Assembly (NCBI RefSeq): GCF_902497785.1
Contig: NZ_CABVHK010000003.1
Coordinates: 248,001-312,000, forward strand
Length of the DNA: 64,000 nucleotides
DNA from: Pseudomonas fluorescens
GTDB lineage: Bacteria; Pseudomonadota; Gammaproteobacteria; Pseudomonadales; Pseudomonadaceae
Direction of reading: 5' to 3'
The position numbers and the translations under genes are program-made. How positions within the stretch are numbered: position 1 is the stretch's first letter; the number at the start of each line of letters is the position of its first letter. Positions 36,354-46,579 of the stretch are shown one piece after another. Below the pieces are notes generated by a model. The model did no database searches and had not been told where the DNA came from. It saw nothing but the letters and a program-made list of their open reading frames with translations.

Positions 36354-37928
36354 ATGAAGAATCCGAAGCGAGGTTCGATCACCTTGCTCGCCGGCGCGAT
36401 GCTGCTGGCCAGCTCGGCCGCCTTCGCCAACGTCGAGCCGGCGGCCAAGCCGGTGACCACGGCCAAGGAACTGCAAGAGGCCAAGACCTACACCGTCAGC
36501 AGTGCGCCGACCGCGCCGCTGGAGCTGGAAAAGCCGAAACTGCCGGACACCTCCGGCTACACGGCCGAAGCCATCGCCGCGAAAATCGTGCGCACCAAGG
36601 CCGGCAAGGTCAGCGTGCGCCGGATGATGCAGGAAAACGCCTTGAAGGATTTCATCGGCGGCGATAACAAGATGGCTGAATGGGTGGTGCGTCAGCACGG
36701 TATCCCGCAGGCGATCTTCATCGACGACGGCTACATGAACCTCAAGGATCTGGCGAAGAAACTGCCCAAGCAATACTTCAGCGAAACCTCGCCGGGCGTG
36801 TACCTGGCGAAGTTGCCGATTGTGGTCGGTGAGAAAGGCATCCTCGAAATCGACAAGCAGACCCAGGAATTGCGCCTGTCCCAGGAGGCCGGTTCGTTCC
36901 TGGTCAACGACGGCCAGCTGTTCGTGCGTGATACCAAAATCACCGGCTGGCGCGAGAAGGACAACGGCCCGGCGACCTTCAAGTCGGCGAAGGAATTCCG
37001 CCCGTTCCTGCTGGCCTGGGGCGGCACCCAGACTTACATCGCCAACAGCAAGATGGCCAGCTTCGGCTACGCCAACAGTAAGTCCTACGGCGTGAGTATT
37101 TCCCAGTACACGCCGAACATGGCCAAGGTGCTCAAGCGTCCCGAGCCGAGCGGCTGGATCATCGGTTCCGAGTTCTCGGACATGTGGTATGGCTTCTACT
37201 GCTATGAAACCCGCGACTTCGTGGTCAAGGGCAACACCTACAAAGACAACATCGTCTACGGCATTGACCCGCATGACCGTTCACACGGTCTGATCATTGC
37301 CGACAACACGGTGCACGGGACCAAGAAGAAGCACGGGATCATTATTTCCCGTGAGGTCAACGACAGCTTCATCTTCAATAACCGCAGCTACGACAACAAG
37401 TTGTCGGGCCTGGTGATCGACCGTAACAGCGTCAACAACATCATCGCCTACAACGAGATCTACCAAAACCACACCGACGGCATCACCCTCTACGAGAGTG
37501 CCGACAATCTGTTGTGGGCCAACAAGGTGATCAGCAACCGTCGCCACGGCATTCGTATTCGTAACAGCGTGAACATCCGCCTCTACGAAAACCTCGCGAT
37601 GGCCAACGGTCTGACCGGTGTCTACGGCCACATCAAAGACCTGAGCGACACCGACCGCGACATCAAGCTCGATCCGTTCGACGCCCAGGTGTCGTTGATC
37701 ATCGTCGGCGGCGAACTTGCCGGTAACGGCAGTGGCCCGCTGTCGATCGACTCGCCGCTGAGCGTCGAGTTGTATCGCGTGTCCATGCTCGCCCCGACCA
37801 AATCCAGCGGCATCAGCTTCAACGGGATTCTTGGCGAGCGCCAGGATGAAATTCTCGACCTGCTGGTGCGCCAGCAGAAAGCCGTGCTGATCGACCCTGT
37901 CGAACGCCAGACCGAAATGCAGGACTGA
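36354..37928 (+). CDS. algG: Poly(beta-D-mannuronate) C5-epimerase AlgG
   Basis: A periplasmic right-handed beta-helix enzyme that converts D-mannuronate to L-guluronate in the polymer and forms part of the export complex. The catalytic YGIDPHDRSHG motif lies mid-protein, followed by repeated NN and D turns typical of the helix. I chose the ATG at 36354 (MKNPKRGSITLLAGAMLLA signal peptide, GGGAG upstream). The ATG at 36327, overlapping the algE stop, is nine codons longer and lacks a site. The C-terminal domain follows. Confidence 0.96.
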   Translation: MKNPKRGSITLLAGAMLLASSAAFANVEPAAKPVTTAKELQEAKTYTVSSAPTAPLELEKPKLPDTSGYTAEAIAAKIVRTKAGKVSVRRMMQENALKDFIGGDNKMAEWVVRQHGIPQAIFIDDGYMNLKDLAKKLPKQYFSETSPGVYLAKLPIVVGEKGILEIDKQTQELRLSQEAGSFLVNDGQLFVRDTKITGWREKDNGPATFKSAKEFRPFLLAWGGTQTYIANSKMASFGYANSKSYGVSISQYTPNMAKVLKRPEPSGWIIGSEFSDMWYGFYCYETRDFVVKGNTYKDNIVYGIDPHDRSHGLIIADNTVHGTKKKHGIIISREVNDSFIFNNRSYDNKLSGLVIDRNSVNNIIAYNEIYQNHTDGITLYESADNLLWANKVISNRRHGIRIRNSVNIRLYENLAMANGLTGVYGHIKDLSDTDRDIKLDPFDAQVSLIIVGGELAGNGSGPLSIDSPLSVELYRVSMLAPTKSSGISFNGILGERQDEILDLLVRQQKAVLIDPVERQTEMQD

Positions 37929-37938
37929 GGATAATTTT

Positions 37939-39387
37939 ATGCACTCACACTTGATCAAATTACTCAGCCTGTCGGCCCTGACCGCCGGCATTCTCGCGGC
38001 CAGCGGCGGCGTTCGTGCAGACGAGATCCAGGCGCCAAAATTCGACGCCGAGCCGTGCTGCAACCTGTGCCCCGAAGCCCACGACGCGAAGAACTACACC
38101 ACGCGTTATCAGCAGAACTTCACCACGCTGGTGCAGGCTCAGGGCGACTGGCTGTTCCGTACGCAAGAAGACTTGCGCACCGAATTCGACACCACACCCG
38201 CCGGCTACAAACGCATGAAAGAACTGCACGATGCGTTCAAAAGCAAAGGCGTTGAACTGGTCGTGGTTTATCAGCCGACCCGTGGCCTGGTGAACCGCAA
38301 CAAGCTCAATCCGGAAGACAAGGCTAAATTCGATTTCGACAAGGCGTTGAAAAACTACAAGACCATGCTCGGGCGTTTCGCCGCCATGGGCTACGTCGTG
38401 CCGGACCTGTCGCCGCTGACCAACGAGTCGCTGCCCGACACCCTGCCCGCCCACGATTTCTACTTCCGCGGCGACCAACACTGGACGCCGTATGGTGCCC
38501 AGCGCACAGCGAAAATCGTCGGTGAAAAAATCAAGCAGCTGCCTGAGTTTGCCGGTATTCCCAAGCGCGAATTCGAGAGCCATAAGTCGGGTCGCATGGG
38601 CAAGACCGGAACATTACACAACATGGCCGGTCAACTCTGTGGCACTAGCTACGCGGTCCAGTACATGGATCAATTCACCACCGAGCCAAAGGGCGAAGCG
38701 GCCGATGGCGACCTGTTCAGTGATGCCGGCAATCCGGAAATTACCTTGGTCGGCACCAGCCACAGTGGCAAGAACTACAACTTCGCCGGTTTCCTCGAAG
38801 AGGCCATCGGCGCTGACATTCTCAACGTGGCGTTCCCCGGCGGTGGCCTGGAAGGTTCGATGCTGCAGTACCTGGGCAGCGAAGAGTTCCAGACCAAACC
38901 ACCGAAGATTCTGATCTGGGAATTCTCGCCGCTTTACCGCCTCGACCAGGAAACCATCTACCGCCAGATGATGGCGCTGCTGGACAACGGTTGCGAAGGC
39001 AAGGATGCACAGATGTCCGGCAGCAAAACATTGAAGCCGGGCAAGAACGAATTGATGGTCAACAGCAAAAACCTGAACCTGCAAAACAGCAGTCACCAGG
39101 TCGACATCCGCTTCGCCGATCCGTCGGTGAAAACTCTGCAAGCCACCCTCTGGTACATGAACGGTCGCCACGAGGACATCAAGATCGAGAAACCGGAAAC
39201 CTCCGACACCGACGGGCGTTTCGCTTTCGAGTTGCGCACGGACGAAGACTGGGCCTCGCAGAATCTGCTGGCCGTCGAAATCCAGGGCCCTGAAGCAGGC
39301 GCCGCGCCACAGAAAGTCGAAGCGAAAATCTGCAAACGCAACGTATTCCCGGGCGCTGGGCTGAACACTGCTCAAGCCGGGCAATGA
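37939..39387 (+). CDS. algX: Alginate acetyltransferase AlgX
   Basis: A 482-aa periplasmic protein with a signal peptide ([20 protein letters not shown]), an SGNH-hydrolase-like domain and a C-terminal carbohydrate-binding module. The catalytic residues appear in [12 protein letters not shown] (Asp and His) and VGTSHSGKN (Ser). It performs the final O-acetyl transfer onto the polymer and bridges AlgK/AlgE. GAGGA precedes the ATG and the gene begins 10 bases after algG. Confidence 0.97.
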   Translation: MHSHLIKLLSLSALTAGILAASGGVRADEIQAPKFDAEPCCNLCPEAHDAKNYTTRYQQNFTTLVQAQGDWLFRTQEDLRTEFDTTPAGYKRMKELHDAFKSKGVELVVVYQPTRGLVNRNKLNPEDKAKFDFDKALKNYKTMLGRFAAMGYVVPDLSPLTNESLPDTLPAHDFYFRGDQHWTPYGAQRTAKIVGEKIKQLPEFAGIPKREFESHKSGRMGKTGTLHNMAGQLCGTSYAVQYMDQFTTEPKGEAADGDLFSDAGNPEITLVGTSHSGKNYNFAGFLEEAIGADILNVAFPGGGLEGSMLQYLGSEEFQTKPPKILIWEFSPLYRLDQETIYRQMMALLDNGCEGKDAQMSGSKTLKPGKNELMVNSKNLNLQNSSHQVDIRFADPSVKTLQATLWYMNGRHEDIKIEKPETSDTDGRFAFELRTDEDWASQNLLAVEIQGPEAGAAPQKVEAKICKRNVFPGAGLNTAQAGQ

Positions 39388-39394
39388 GGCAACT

Positions 39395-40516
39395 ATGCAA
39401 ACCCGAACTTTGAAAAGATTTCTCGCGCCGTCCCTGCTGACGCTGGCGATGTTCGCCGGCGCCACCCAGGCCGCCGCGCCGCTGCGTCCGCCACAGGGCT
39501 ACTTCGCGCCGATTGAGAAAGTCAAAACCGGCGACAGCAAAGATGGCTGTGACGCGATGCCGACGCCGTATACCGGCTCGCTGCAATTTCGCAGCAAATA
39601 CGAAGGCTCTGACAAGGCCCGTTCGACCCTGAACGAGGTCTCGGAAAAAGCCTTCCGCGAAACCACCGCCGACATCACCAAGATCGAGCGCGGCACCAGC
39701 AAGCGCGTGATGCAGTTCATGCGTGACGGTCGCCCGGAACAACTCGAATGCACGCTGAACTGGTTGACCGCGTGGGCCAAGGCTGACGCCTTGATGTCCA
39801 AGGACTTCAACCACACCGGCAAGTCCATGCGCAAATGGGCATTGGGCAGCATGGCGTCTTCCTACATTCGCCTGAAGTTCTCCGACTCGCATCCGTTGGC
39901 TAACCATCAACAGGAATCGCAGTTGATTGAAGCCTGGTTCAGCAAAATGGCCGATCAGGTGGTCAGCGACTGGGACAACCTGCCGCTGGAAAAAACCAAC
40001 AACCATTCGTACTGGGCTGCGTGGTCGGTGATGGCAACGTCCGTCGCCACCAACCGCCGCGACCTGTTTGACTGGGCCGTGAAGGAATACAAGGTCGGCG
40101 TGAATCAGGTCGACGCCGAGGGTTTCCTGCCGAACGAGCTGAAGCGCCAGCAACGTGCCCTCGCCTATCACAACTACGCCCTGCCACCACTGGCGATGAT
40201 CGCCAGTTTTGCGCAGGTCAACGGTGTGGATTTGCGCCAGGAAAACAACGGCGCGCTCAAACGCCTGGGTGATCGCGTGCTCGCCGGGGTTGAAGACCCG
40301 GACGAATTCGAGAACAAGAACGGCAAGGAACAGGACATGACCGACTTGAAAGTCGACTCGAAATTCGCCTGGCTCGAACCGTTCTGCACGCTCTACACCT
40401 GCTCGCCGGAGGTGCTTGAGAAGAAGCACGAGATGCAGCCGTTCAAGACCTTCCGCCTCGGGGGTGACCTGACCAAGGTCTACGACCCGGCCAGCGAGAA
40501 AGGCAAAGGTTCGTAG
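39395..40516 (+). CDS. algL: Alginate lyase AlgL
   Basis: A 373-aa periplasmic lyase of the PL5 family with a signal peptide ([19 protein letters not shown]). The catalytic motif [11 protein letters not shown] is present, with further active-site residues in [17 protein letters not shown]. It cleaves polymannuronate that is misdirected into the periplasm. It is 7 bases after algX. A REP pair and a G-rich tract separate it from algI. Confidence 0.97.
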   Translation: MQTRTLKRFLAPSLLTLAMFAGATQAAAPLRPPQGYFAPIEKVKTGDSKDGCDAMPTPYTGSLQFRSKYEGSDKARSTLNEVSEKAFRETTADITKIERGTSKRVMQFMRDGRPEQLECTLNWLTAWAKADALMSKDFNHTGKSMRKWALGSMASSYIRLKFSDSHPLANHQQESQLIEAWFSKMADQVVSDWDNLPLEKTNNHSYWAAWSVMATSVATNRRDLFDWAVKEYKVGVNQVDAEGFLPNELKRQQRALAYHNYALPPLAMIASFAQVNGVDLRQENNGALKRLGDRVLAGVEDPDEFENKNGKEQDMTDLKVDSKFAWLEPFCTLYTCSPEVLEKKHEMQPFKTFRLGGDLTKVYDPASEKGKGS

Positions 40517-40531
40517 GGCCAGAACCACCCT

Positions 40532-40614
40532 GTAGGAGCTGCCGAAGGCTGCGATCTTTTGATCCTGATCTTTATTACAAAGATCAAAAGATCGCAGCCT
40601 TCGGCAGCTCCTAC
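40532..40614. repeat. REP pair, family A (inverted), between algL and algI
   Basis: Two facing GTAGGAGCTGCCGAAGGCTG units 15 bases after the algL stop. Confidence 0.92.
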
Positions 40615-40663
40615 GGGGTCAGTGTCAAGTTGGGAATTTGTGTGATGCCTCCCCGGTTTTCGT

Positions 40664-40681
40664 GGGGGGGGTTTGGGGGGG
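40664..40681 (+). other. G8-TTT-G7 tract upstream of algI
   Basis: Two long G runs separated by TTT sit 41 bases before the algI start, between the REP pair and the ribosome site. In mRNA they could fold into a G-quadruplex-like structure or stall polymerase. Homopolymer runs are also prone to length change. Confidence 0.6.
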
Positions 40682-40721
40682 CTGCGGCCCTTGACTGTTG
40701 GTTAAACATGGAGAGATCCGG

Positions 40722-42287
40722 ATGGTATTTTCATCCAACGTATTCCTGTTTCTGTTCCTGCCGATCTTTCTCGGCATGTACTACCTGAGCGGAATACGCT
40801 ATCGCAACCTGCTGCTGCTGCTTGCCAGCTATGTGTTCTATGCCTGGTGGCGTGTCGACTTCCTCGCGCTGTTCGCCGCCGTCACGCTGTGGAACTACTG
40901 GATTGGCCTCAAGGTCGGTGCCGCCGGCGTCCGGACCAAACCCGCCCAGCGCTGGCTGCTGCTCGGCGTGGGCGTCGACCTGTGCATCCTCGGCTACTTC
41001 AAGTACGCCAACTTCGGCGTCGACAGCATCAACGCGATGATGACCTCGGTCGGTCTGTCACCGTTCATCCTGACCCACGTGCTGTTGCCGATCGGTATCT
41101 CGTTCTACATCTTCGAGTCCATCAGCTACATCATCGACGTCTACCGCGGTGACACCCCGGCCACACGCAACCTGATCGACTTTGCCGCGTTCGTGGCGAT
41201 CTTCCCGCACCTGATCGCCGGCCCGGTGTTGCGTTTCCGCGACCTCGCCGACCAGTTCAACAACCGCACGCACACCCTCGACAAGTTCTCCGAAGGTGCC
41301 ACGCGGTTCATGCAGGGTTTCATCAAGAAGGTGTTCATCGCCGACACCCTCGCGGTGGTGGCCGATCATTGCTTCGCCTTGCAGAACCCGACCACGGGCG
41401 ATGCCTGGCTCGGTGCGCTGGCCTACACCGCGCAACTGTATTTCGACTTCTCCGGTTACAGCGACATGGCCATCGGCCTGGGCTTGATGATGGGTTTTCG
41501 CTTCATGGAAAACTTCAAGCAGCCGTACATCAGCCAGTCGATCACCGAGTTCTGGCGGCGCTGGCACATCAGCCTGTCCACCTGGCTGCGTGACTACCTG
41601 TACATCACGCTGGGCGGTAACCGCAAAGGCACGTTGATGACCTATCGCAACCTGTTCCTGACCATGCTGCTCGGTGGTCTGTGGCACGGCGCGAACATCA
41701 CCTACATCGTGTGGGGTGCGTGGCACGGCATGTGGCTGGCAATCGAAAAAGCCCTGGGCCTGAACACCTCGCCGCGCAGCATCAATCCGATCCGCTGGGC
41801 GCTGACCTTCCTGCTGGTGGTGATGGGCTGGGTGATCTTCCGCGCGGAAAACCTGCACGTTGCCGGCCGTATGTATGGCGCGATGTTCAGCTTCGGCGAA
41901 TGGTCGCTGTCGGAACTCAACCAGGCCAGCCTCACCGGTTTGCAAATCGCAACGCTGGTGGTGGCTTACATGACCCTGGCGTTCTTCGGCATCCGTGATT
42001 TCTACAGCAACCTGCCACCGGAAAAGACCAAGCCTGCGGTCAACGTCGAGGCCGATGGCCCTGCCGCTGCGACCCCGGGAATGATCAAAGCCGTACCGGG
42101 CGACAACCCGGCCAGCATCCACGAACCGGGCTACACCGTTGGCGTTGAAGCCACCGTGCAACCGGCTTACTGGACGGCGGACTGGTCGCGTTACGTGATG
42201 CGCACGCTGGTACTGGTGCTGTTCATCGCCTCGATTTTCAAACTCTCGGCGCAAAGCTTCTCGCCGTTCCTTTACTTCCAGTTCTGA
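40722..42287 (+). CDS. algI: Alginate O-acetylation MBOAT protein AlgI
   Basis: A 521-aa membrane-bound O-acyltransferase with many transmembrane helices. The catalytic His lies in GGLWHGANITYIVWGAWHG, near residue 320. It moves acetyl groups across the inner membrane for AlgJ and AlgX. The start is the ATG at 40722 (MVFSSNVFLFLF), with GGAG nine bases upstream. The longer frame begins before it in the non-coding gap. Confidence 0.97.
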   Translation: MVFSSNVFLFLFLPIFLGMYYLSGIRYRNLLLLLASYVFYAWWRVDFLALFAAVTLWNYWIGLKVGAAGVRTKPAQRWLLLGVGVDLCILGYFKYANFGVDSINAMMTSVGLSPFILTHVLLPIGISFYIFESISYIIDVYRGDTPATRNLIDFAAFVAIFPHLIAGPVLRFRDLADQFNNRTHTLDKFSEGATRFMQGFIKKVFIADTLAVVADHCFALQNPTTGDAWLGALAYTAQLYFDFSGYSDMAIGLGLMMGFRFMENFKQPYISQSITEFWRRWHISLSTWLRDYLYITLGGNRKGTLMTYRNLFLTMLLGGLWHGANITYIVWGAWHGMWLAIEKALGLNTSPRSINPIRWALTFLLVVMGWVIFRAENLHVAGRMYGAMFSFGEWSLSELNQASLTGLQIATLVVAYMTLAFFGIRDFYSNLPPEKTKPAVNVEADGPAAATPGMIKAVPGDNPASIHEPGYTVGVEATVQPAYWTADWSRYVMRTLVLVLFIASIFKLSAQSFSPFLYFQF

Positions 42288-42298
42288 GGGATCTGACC

Positions 42299-43474
42299 AT
42301 GACCCGCTCATTACGCATCTTCTACATCGCCCTGTTCCTGGTGACCCTGCTGGTCCTGGGCCTGTGGTCGACGCGCAGCTTCTTCGGCTTCAGCACCAAC
42401 GCCGATGCGACCGTGCTCAACGGCCGCTGGGCCAAGGCTGTCGAAACGCACTACGACGACGAGTTCCCGATCAAACGCCTGGGCACCAACCTCTGGGCCG
42501 CGCTGGACTTCAAACTGTTCAACGAAGGTCGTCCGGGCGTGGTGCTCGGTCGCGATCAGTGGTTGTACAGCGATGAAGAATTCAACCCGATCGTCAACGA
42601 AGAATTGAACCTGCAAGGCAACTACGCGCTCGTAGAAGGCGTGCGTCAGGAATTGAAAAACAAAGGCGTGAAACTGGTGATGGCGATTGTGCCGGCCAAG
42701 ACTCGCCTGTATCCGGAACACTTGGGTGACGTGAAGCCTTCGAGCATTCACGCCAACCTTTATGAAGACTTCCACGCTCGCGTGGCGGCCAACAAGATCA
42801 TCGCGCCTGACCTGCTGATCCCGATGCAAAAAGCCAAGCTCGACGGTCAGCAAGTGTTCCTGCGCACCGACACGCACTGGACCCCGGAAGGCGCGCAAAT
42901 CGCCGCCGAGACCCTGGCCAAAACCATTGCCGACAAAACCCCGCTCAGCGGCGAGCCTCAGCGCTTCGTCACCGAGCAGGCAGAGACAGTGACGCACAAG
43001 GGTGACTTGCGCCTGTTCCTGCCGCTGGATCCGCTGTTTGAAAACCTGATGCCGGCCACCGAGCCGTTGCAGAAGCGCAACACCGTCGTCGCTGACGATC
43101 AGGCCGCGGGTGACGACGCATTGTTCGCCAACACGGAAGTGCCGGTGGCCCTGATCGGCACCAGCTACAGCGCCAACCCTAACTGGAACTTCGTCGGTGC
43201 GCTCAAAGAAGCGCTGCGCAGCGACGTGGTCAATTACGCCGAAGACGGCCACGGCCCGATCCTGCCAATGCTCAGCTACCTGAAAAGCGATGCTTTCAAG
43301 AACAGCCCGCCACAGGTGCTGATCTGGGAGTTTCCTGAACGTTATCTGCCTGTGAACAACGAAATCGGCGACGCCGACCCGCAGTGGGTCGCAGAGCTCA
43401 AAGAAGCTGGCGCCCGCCAACAAAACGTAGCCGCAAACACCAAATCCGAGACGCCCGACCGGGCGCAAAACTGA
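42299..43474 (+). CDS. algJ: Alginate O-acetyltransferase AlgJ
   Basis: A 391-aa protein anchored by an N-terminal transmembrane helix, with a periplasmic SGNH-like domain related to AlgX. Catalytic residues are visible in FLRTDTHWTPEG (D191, H193) and IGTSYSANP (Ser). It relays acetyl groups from AlgI toward the polymer. The length equals that of the P. aeruginosa protein. GAGGG precedes the ATG, 11 bases after algI. Confidence 0.97.
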   Translation: MTRSLRIFYIALFLVTLLVLGLWSTRSFFGFSTNADATVLNGRWAKAVETHYDDEFPIKRLGTNLWAALDFKLFNEGRPGVVLGRDQWLYSDEEFNPIVNEELNLQGNYALVEGVRQELKNKGVKLVMAIVPAKTRLYPEHLGDVKPSSIHANLYEDFHARVAANKIIAPDLLIPMQKAKLDGQQVFLRTDTHWTPEGAQIAAETLAKTIADKTPLSGEPQRFVTEQAETVTHKGDLRLFLPLDPLFENLMPATEPLQKRNTVVADDQAAGDDALFANTEVPVALIGTSYSANPNWNFVGALKEALRSDVVNYAEDGHGPILPMLSYLKSDAFKNSPPQVLIWEFPERYLPVNNEIGDADPQWVAELKEAGARQQNVAANTKSETPDRAQN

Positions 43475-43488
43475 AAGAGAGGTACACC

Positions 43489-44154
43489 ATGACTTTCACT
43501 ACAACTCCTCGCCGTCTCGCCGCTCGCTCCTTAAAAGCAGTCGCACTCGTTGCAGGCATGAGCGTATTGTCGATGTCCGCCTTCGCTGGCGACGCCGCAC
43601 TCTACGGCCCGACCGCACCGAAAGGTTCAAGCTTTGTACGTGTCTATAACGCCGGTAACGCTGAAGTCAGCGCCACCGTCGGCAGCACCAACCTGGCCGA
43701 AGTCGCGCCGCTGTCCAGCACCGACTTCAGCTTCATGCCGGGCGGCGACTACAGTGCCAAGGTCGGCAGCCAGACCCTGCCGGTGAAACTGGCCGGTGAT
43801 CACTATTACACCCTGGTCAACAACGCCAGCGGCGCGCCGCAACTGATCGAAGAGCCGCCGTTCAAGAACAAGCAGAAGTCCCTGGTTCGCGTACAGAACC
43901 TGAGCGACAAGGCCCTGACCCTGAAAACCGCTGACGGCAAGACCGAAGTGGTGCCGTCCGTGGCGGCCAAAGGCCGTGGCGAGCGTGAAATCAACCCGGT
44001 CAAAGTCAGCCTGGCGCTATACGATGGCGCAACGAAAGTCGGCGACGTGAAACCGGTTGCCCTGGAACGCGGTGAAGCCGCGGTGCTGTACGTCACCGGC
44101 AAAGGCAGCAGCCTGTCGCCAGTCTGGGTAAAACGCCCGGTTTCGACGCGCTAA
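43489..44154 (+). CDS. algF: Alginate O-acetylation protein AlgF
   Basis: A 221-aa periplasmic protein with a signal peptide ending at SMSAFAGDA. It is required for alginate acetylation as an adaptor to the AlgI/J/X machinery. The start is the ATG at 43489 with AGAGG upstream; the longer frame overlaps algJ. A REP pair lies between this gene and algA. Confidence 0.95.
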   Translation: MTFTTTPRRLAARSLKAVALVAGMSVLSMSAFAGDAALYGPTAPKGSSFVRVYNAGNAEVSATVGSTNLAEVAPLSSTDFSFMPGGDYSAKVGSQTLPVKLAGDHYYTLVNNASGAPQLIEEPPFKNKQKSLVRVQNLSDKALTLKTADGKTEVVPSVAAKGRGEREINPVKVSLALYDGATKVGDVKPVALERGEAAVLYVTGKGSSLSPVWVKRPVSTR

Positions 44155-44209
44155 ACAATTTTTCTGAAGGCTCAATCCACAGGACTGTGATGGTGAACAC
44201 ACGGTCCCT

Positions 44210-44298
44210 GTAGGAGCTGCCGCAGGCTGCGATCTTTTGATCTTTATCGATTTCAAGAACGCAAAGATCAAAAGATCGCAGCCTTCGGCAGCTCCTAC
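44210..44298. repeat. REP pair, family A (inverted), between algF and algA
   Basis: Two facing units 55 bases after the algF stop; the left has the GCCGCAGGC variant core. Confidence 0.92.
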
Positions 44299-44394
44299 GG
44301 GAGAGATAACCAGCCTTTGGACACGGAACAAGAACAAGAGTGAAACGACAGAACGCAGTAGCTCTGACCCATACGATTTTCAAGGAGTAACAAC

Positions 44395-45846
44395 ATGATT
44401 CCGGTGATCTTGTCAGGTGGTAGTGGCTCACGTCTTTGGCCGCTTTCGCGTAAGCAATTCCCCAAGCAATTCCTCGCCCTGACCGGCGAACACACGCTGT
44501 TCCAGCAAACCCTGGAACGCCTGGTGTTCGAAGGCATGGACACCCCGATCGTGGTCTGCAACAAAGACCACCGCTTCATCGTCAACGAGCAGTTGGCTAA
44601 CCGTAAACTGGAAACCCAGCGCATCCTGATGGAACCGTTCGGCCGCAACACGGCGCCGGCCGTGGCCCTGACCGCGATGATGCTGGTCAATGAAGGTCGC
44701 GACGAGTTGATGCTGGTGCTGCCGGCCGACCACGTGCTGGAAGACCAGAAAGCCCTGCAACGCGCCCTGGCCTTGGCCACCGTGGCTGCCGAAAACGGCG
44801 AAATGGTGCTGTTCGGCGTGCCGGCGACCAAGCCGGAAACCGGCTACGGCTACATCAAGTCGACCAACGACTCGCTGCTGCCGGAAGGCGTCAGCCGCGT
44901 CTCGCACTTCGTCGAGAAACCGGACGTGAAACGCGCCACCGAGTTCGTCCAGTCCGGCGGCTACTTCTGGAACAGCGGCATGTTCCTGTTCCGCGCCAGC
45001 CGCTTCCTTGAAGAGCTGAAAAAGCACGATCCGGACATCTACGACACCTGCCTGCTGACCCTTGAGCGCAGCGAGCAAGACGCCGACACCGTGACGATCG
45101 ACGAAGCCACTTTCGCCTGCTGCCCGGACAATTCCATCGACTACTCGGTGATGGAAAAAACCCAGCGCGCCTGCGTCGTACCGCTGACCGCCGGCTGGAG
45201 CGATGTCGGTTGCTGGGCGTCGCTGTGGGAAGTGAACGACAAAGACGCCAACGGTAACGTCACCAAAGGCGACGTGGTCATTCAGGACAGTAAAAACTGC
45301 ATGATCCACGGCAACGGCAAACTGGTGTCGGTGATCGGCCTGGAAAACATCGTGGTGGTCGAAACCAAGGACGCCATGATGATCGCCCACAAGGACTCGG
45401 TCCAAGGCGTCAAACAGATGGTCAACACCCTCAACGAACAGGGCCGCAGCGAAACCCAGAACCACTGCGAAGTCTATCGTCCGTGGGGCTCCTACGACTC
45501 GGTGGACATGGGCGGCCGCTTCCAGGTCAAGCACATCTCGGTCAAACCGGGCGCGTGCCTGTCCCTGCAAATGCACCACCACCGCGCCGAACACTGGATC
45601 GTGGTCAGCGGCACCGCCGAAGTGACCTGCGACGACAACGTGTTCCTGCTGTGTGAGAACCAGTCGACTTACATTCCGATTGCTTCGGTTCACCGCTTGC
45701 GTAACCCGGGCAAGATTCCACTTGAGATCATTGAAGTGCAATCGGGCAGTTATCTGGGTGAGGACGATATCGAGCGGTTTGAAGATATCTATGGTCGGTC
45801 GACGCCGATCGAGCGTGGCGTGTCGGTGAAAACCATCGCGCAGTAA
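44395..45846 (+). CDS. algA: Mannose-1-P guanylyltransferase / phosphomannose isomerase
   Basis: A 483-aa bifunctional enzyme. The N-terminal guanylyltransferase domain has LSGGSGSRLWPLSRKQFPKQ at residues 5-24 and FVEKPD near 168. The C-terminal cupin-type isomerase domain has QMHHHRAEHW near 395-405. It catalyses the first and third steps of GDP-mannose synthesis. It is the last gene of the operon, with an AAGGAG site and a strong terminator after its stop. Confidence 0.97.
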   Translation: MIPVILSGGSGSRLWPLSRKQFPKQFLALTGEHTLFQQTLERLVFEGMDTPIVVCNKDHRFIVNEQLANRKLETQRILMEPFGRNTAPAVALTAMMLVNEGRDELMLVLPADHVLEDQKALQRALALATVAAENGEMVLFGVPATKPETGYGYIKSTNDSLLPEGVSRVSHFVEKPDVKRATEFVQSGGYFWNSGMFLFRASRFLEELKKHDPDIYDTCLLTLERSEQDADTVTIDEATFACCPDNSIDYSVMEKTQRACVVPLTAGWSDVGCWASLWEVNDKDANGNVTKGDVVIQDSKNCMIHGNGKLVSVIGLENIVVVETKDAMMIAHKDSVQGVKQMVNTLNEQGRSETQNHCEVYRPWGSYDSVDMGGRFQVKHISVKPGACLSLQMHHHRAEHWIVVSGTAEVTCDDNVFLLCENQSTYIPIASVHRLRNPGKIPLEIIEVQSGSYLGEDDIERFEDIYGRSTPIERGVSVKTIAQ

Positions 45847-45862
45847 GCGTTCCTTAGAACAA

Positions 45863-45924
45863 GAAGCCCCCGTCCAGCCCGCTGCGTTCCCTATCCGCAG
45901 CGGGTTGGGCGGGGGCTTTTTTTG
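45863..45924 (+). terminator. Terminator of the alginate operon
   Basis: A long stem, AAGCCCCCGTCCAGCCCGCTG with its near complement and a 9-nt loop, is followed by seven T residues, 17 bases after algA. Confidence 0.95.
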
Positions 45925-46008
45925 AGATCAAAAGATCGCAGCCTTCGGCAGCTCCTACAGGGTTTTGTTTACACCGGCAGGAGCTGCCGAAGGCTGCGAT
46001 CTTTTGAC
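45925..46008. repeat. REP pair, family A
   Basis: Two inverted units directly after the alginate terminator, in the opposite (outward) arrangement from most other pairs. Confidence 0.88.
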
Positions 46009-46081
46009 TTTGCTCTTCCCATCGCCAACCTCACCCACGCTTAGGTAGGATGACCTTCTCCCCTCCCCGAGGTTGTAGGTC

Positions 46082-46546
46082 ATGTTCATCGGCGTTCTGC
46101 TGGTCATCACCTGGTTGATCCTGTTGCTTCGACACCCGGCCAAGGCCCTGCCCGTCTCTGTCGCGGCCGCCATTGGCCTGGGCCTGGTAGCGACGTGGGT
46201 GATCTGGATGGACAACCGCGAGGTCAAGCAACTGGCACGTCTTGAATTGCGTATCGCCTATGCGCCGGAGCACTGCCCGGCGGATCGCCCCTTGAAGCTG
46301 ACCATGAACAACGGCAACGATGTGCCACTGACCGAATTGCGCTGGCGTGTCGCTGCTTACGCGCCGGGCGATACAGTCAATCTGGCCGACAATCAATACG
46401 CCGCACCGCGCTATCGTGGGCCCGGTGAATTGCAGGCCGGGGCGAATTGGGAAGATTGCTTGCCGATACCGCCGCTGCGTCCCGGTTACCGTCCGCAAAC
46501 CCTGGAGTTTCGCGCCGAGCGTTTGCAGGGTAGTTTCTCCGACTGA
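46082..46546 (+). CDS. Small inner-membrane protein, 154 aa, unknown
   Basis: Two N-terminal hydrophobic helices (VLLVITWLILLL, and ALPVSVAAAIGLGLVATWVIWM) are followed by a periplasmic or cytoplasmic domain of about 100 residues with three cysteines or fewer, a LTMNNGNDVPLTELRW segment and QYAAPRYRGPGEL. It looks like a beta-rich domain of the FxLYD or extracellular type. No specific function is recognised. A GAGGTTGTAGGT site precedes the ATG. It is 34 bases upstream of an SDR gene and probably co-transcribed with it. Confidence 0.75.
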   Translation: MFIGVLLVITWLILLLRHPAKALPVSVAAAIGLGLVATWVIWMDNREVKQLARLELRIAYAPEHCPADRPLKLTMNNGNDVPLTELRWRVAAYAPGDTVNLADNQYAAPRYRGPGELQAGANWEDCLPIPPLRPGYRPQTLEFRAERLQGSFSD

Positions 46547-46579
46547 TCCCCCTTCTCTTTTTTGCACAAGGACCGCGCC

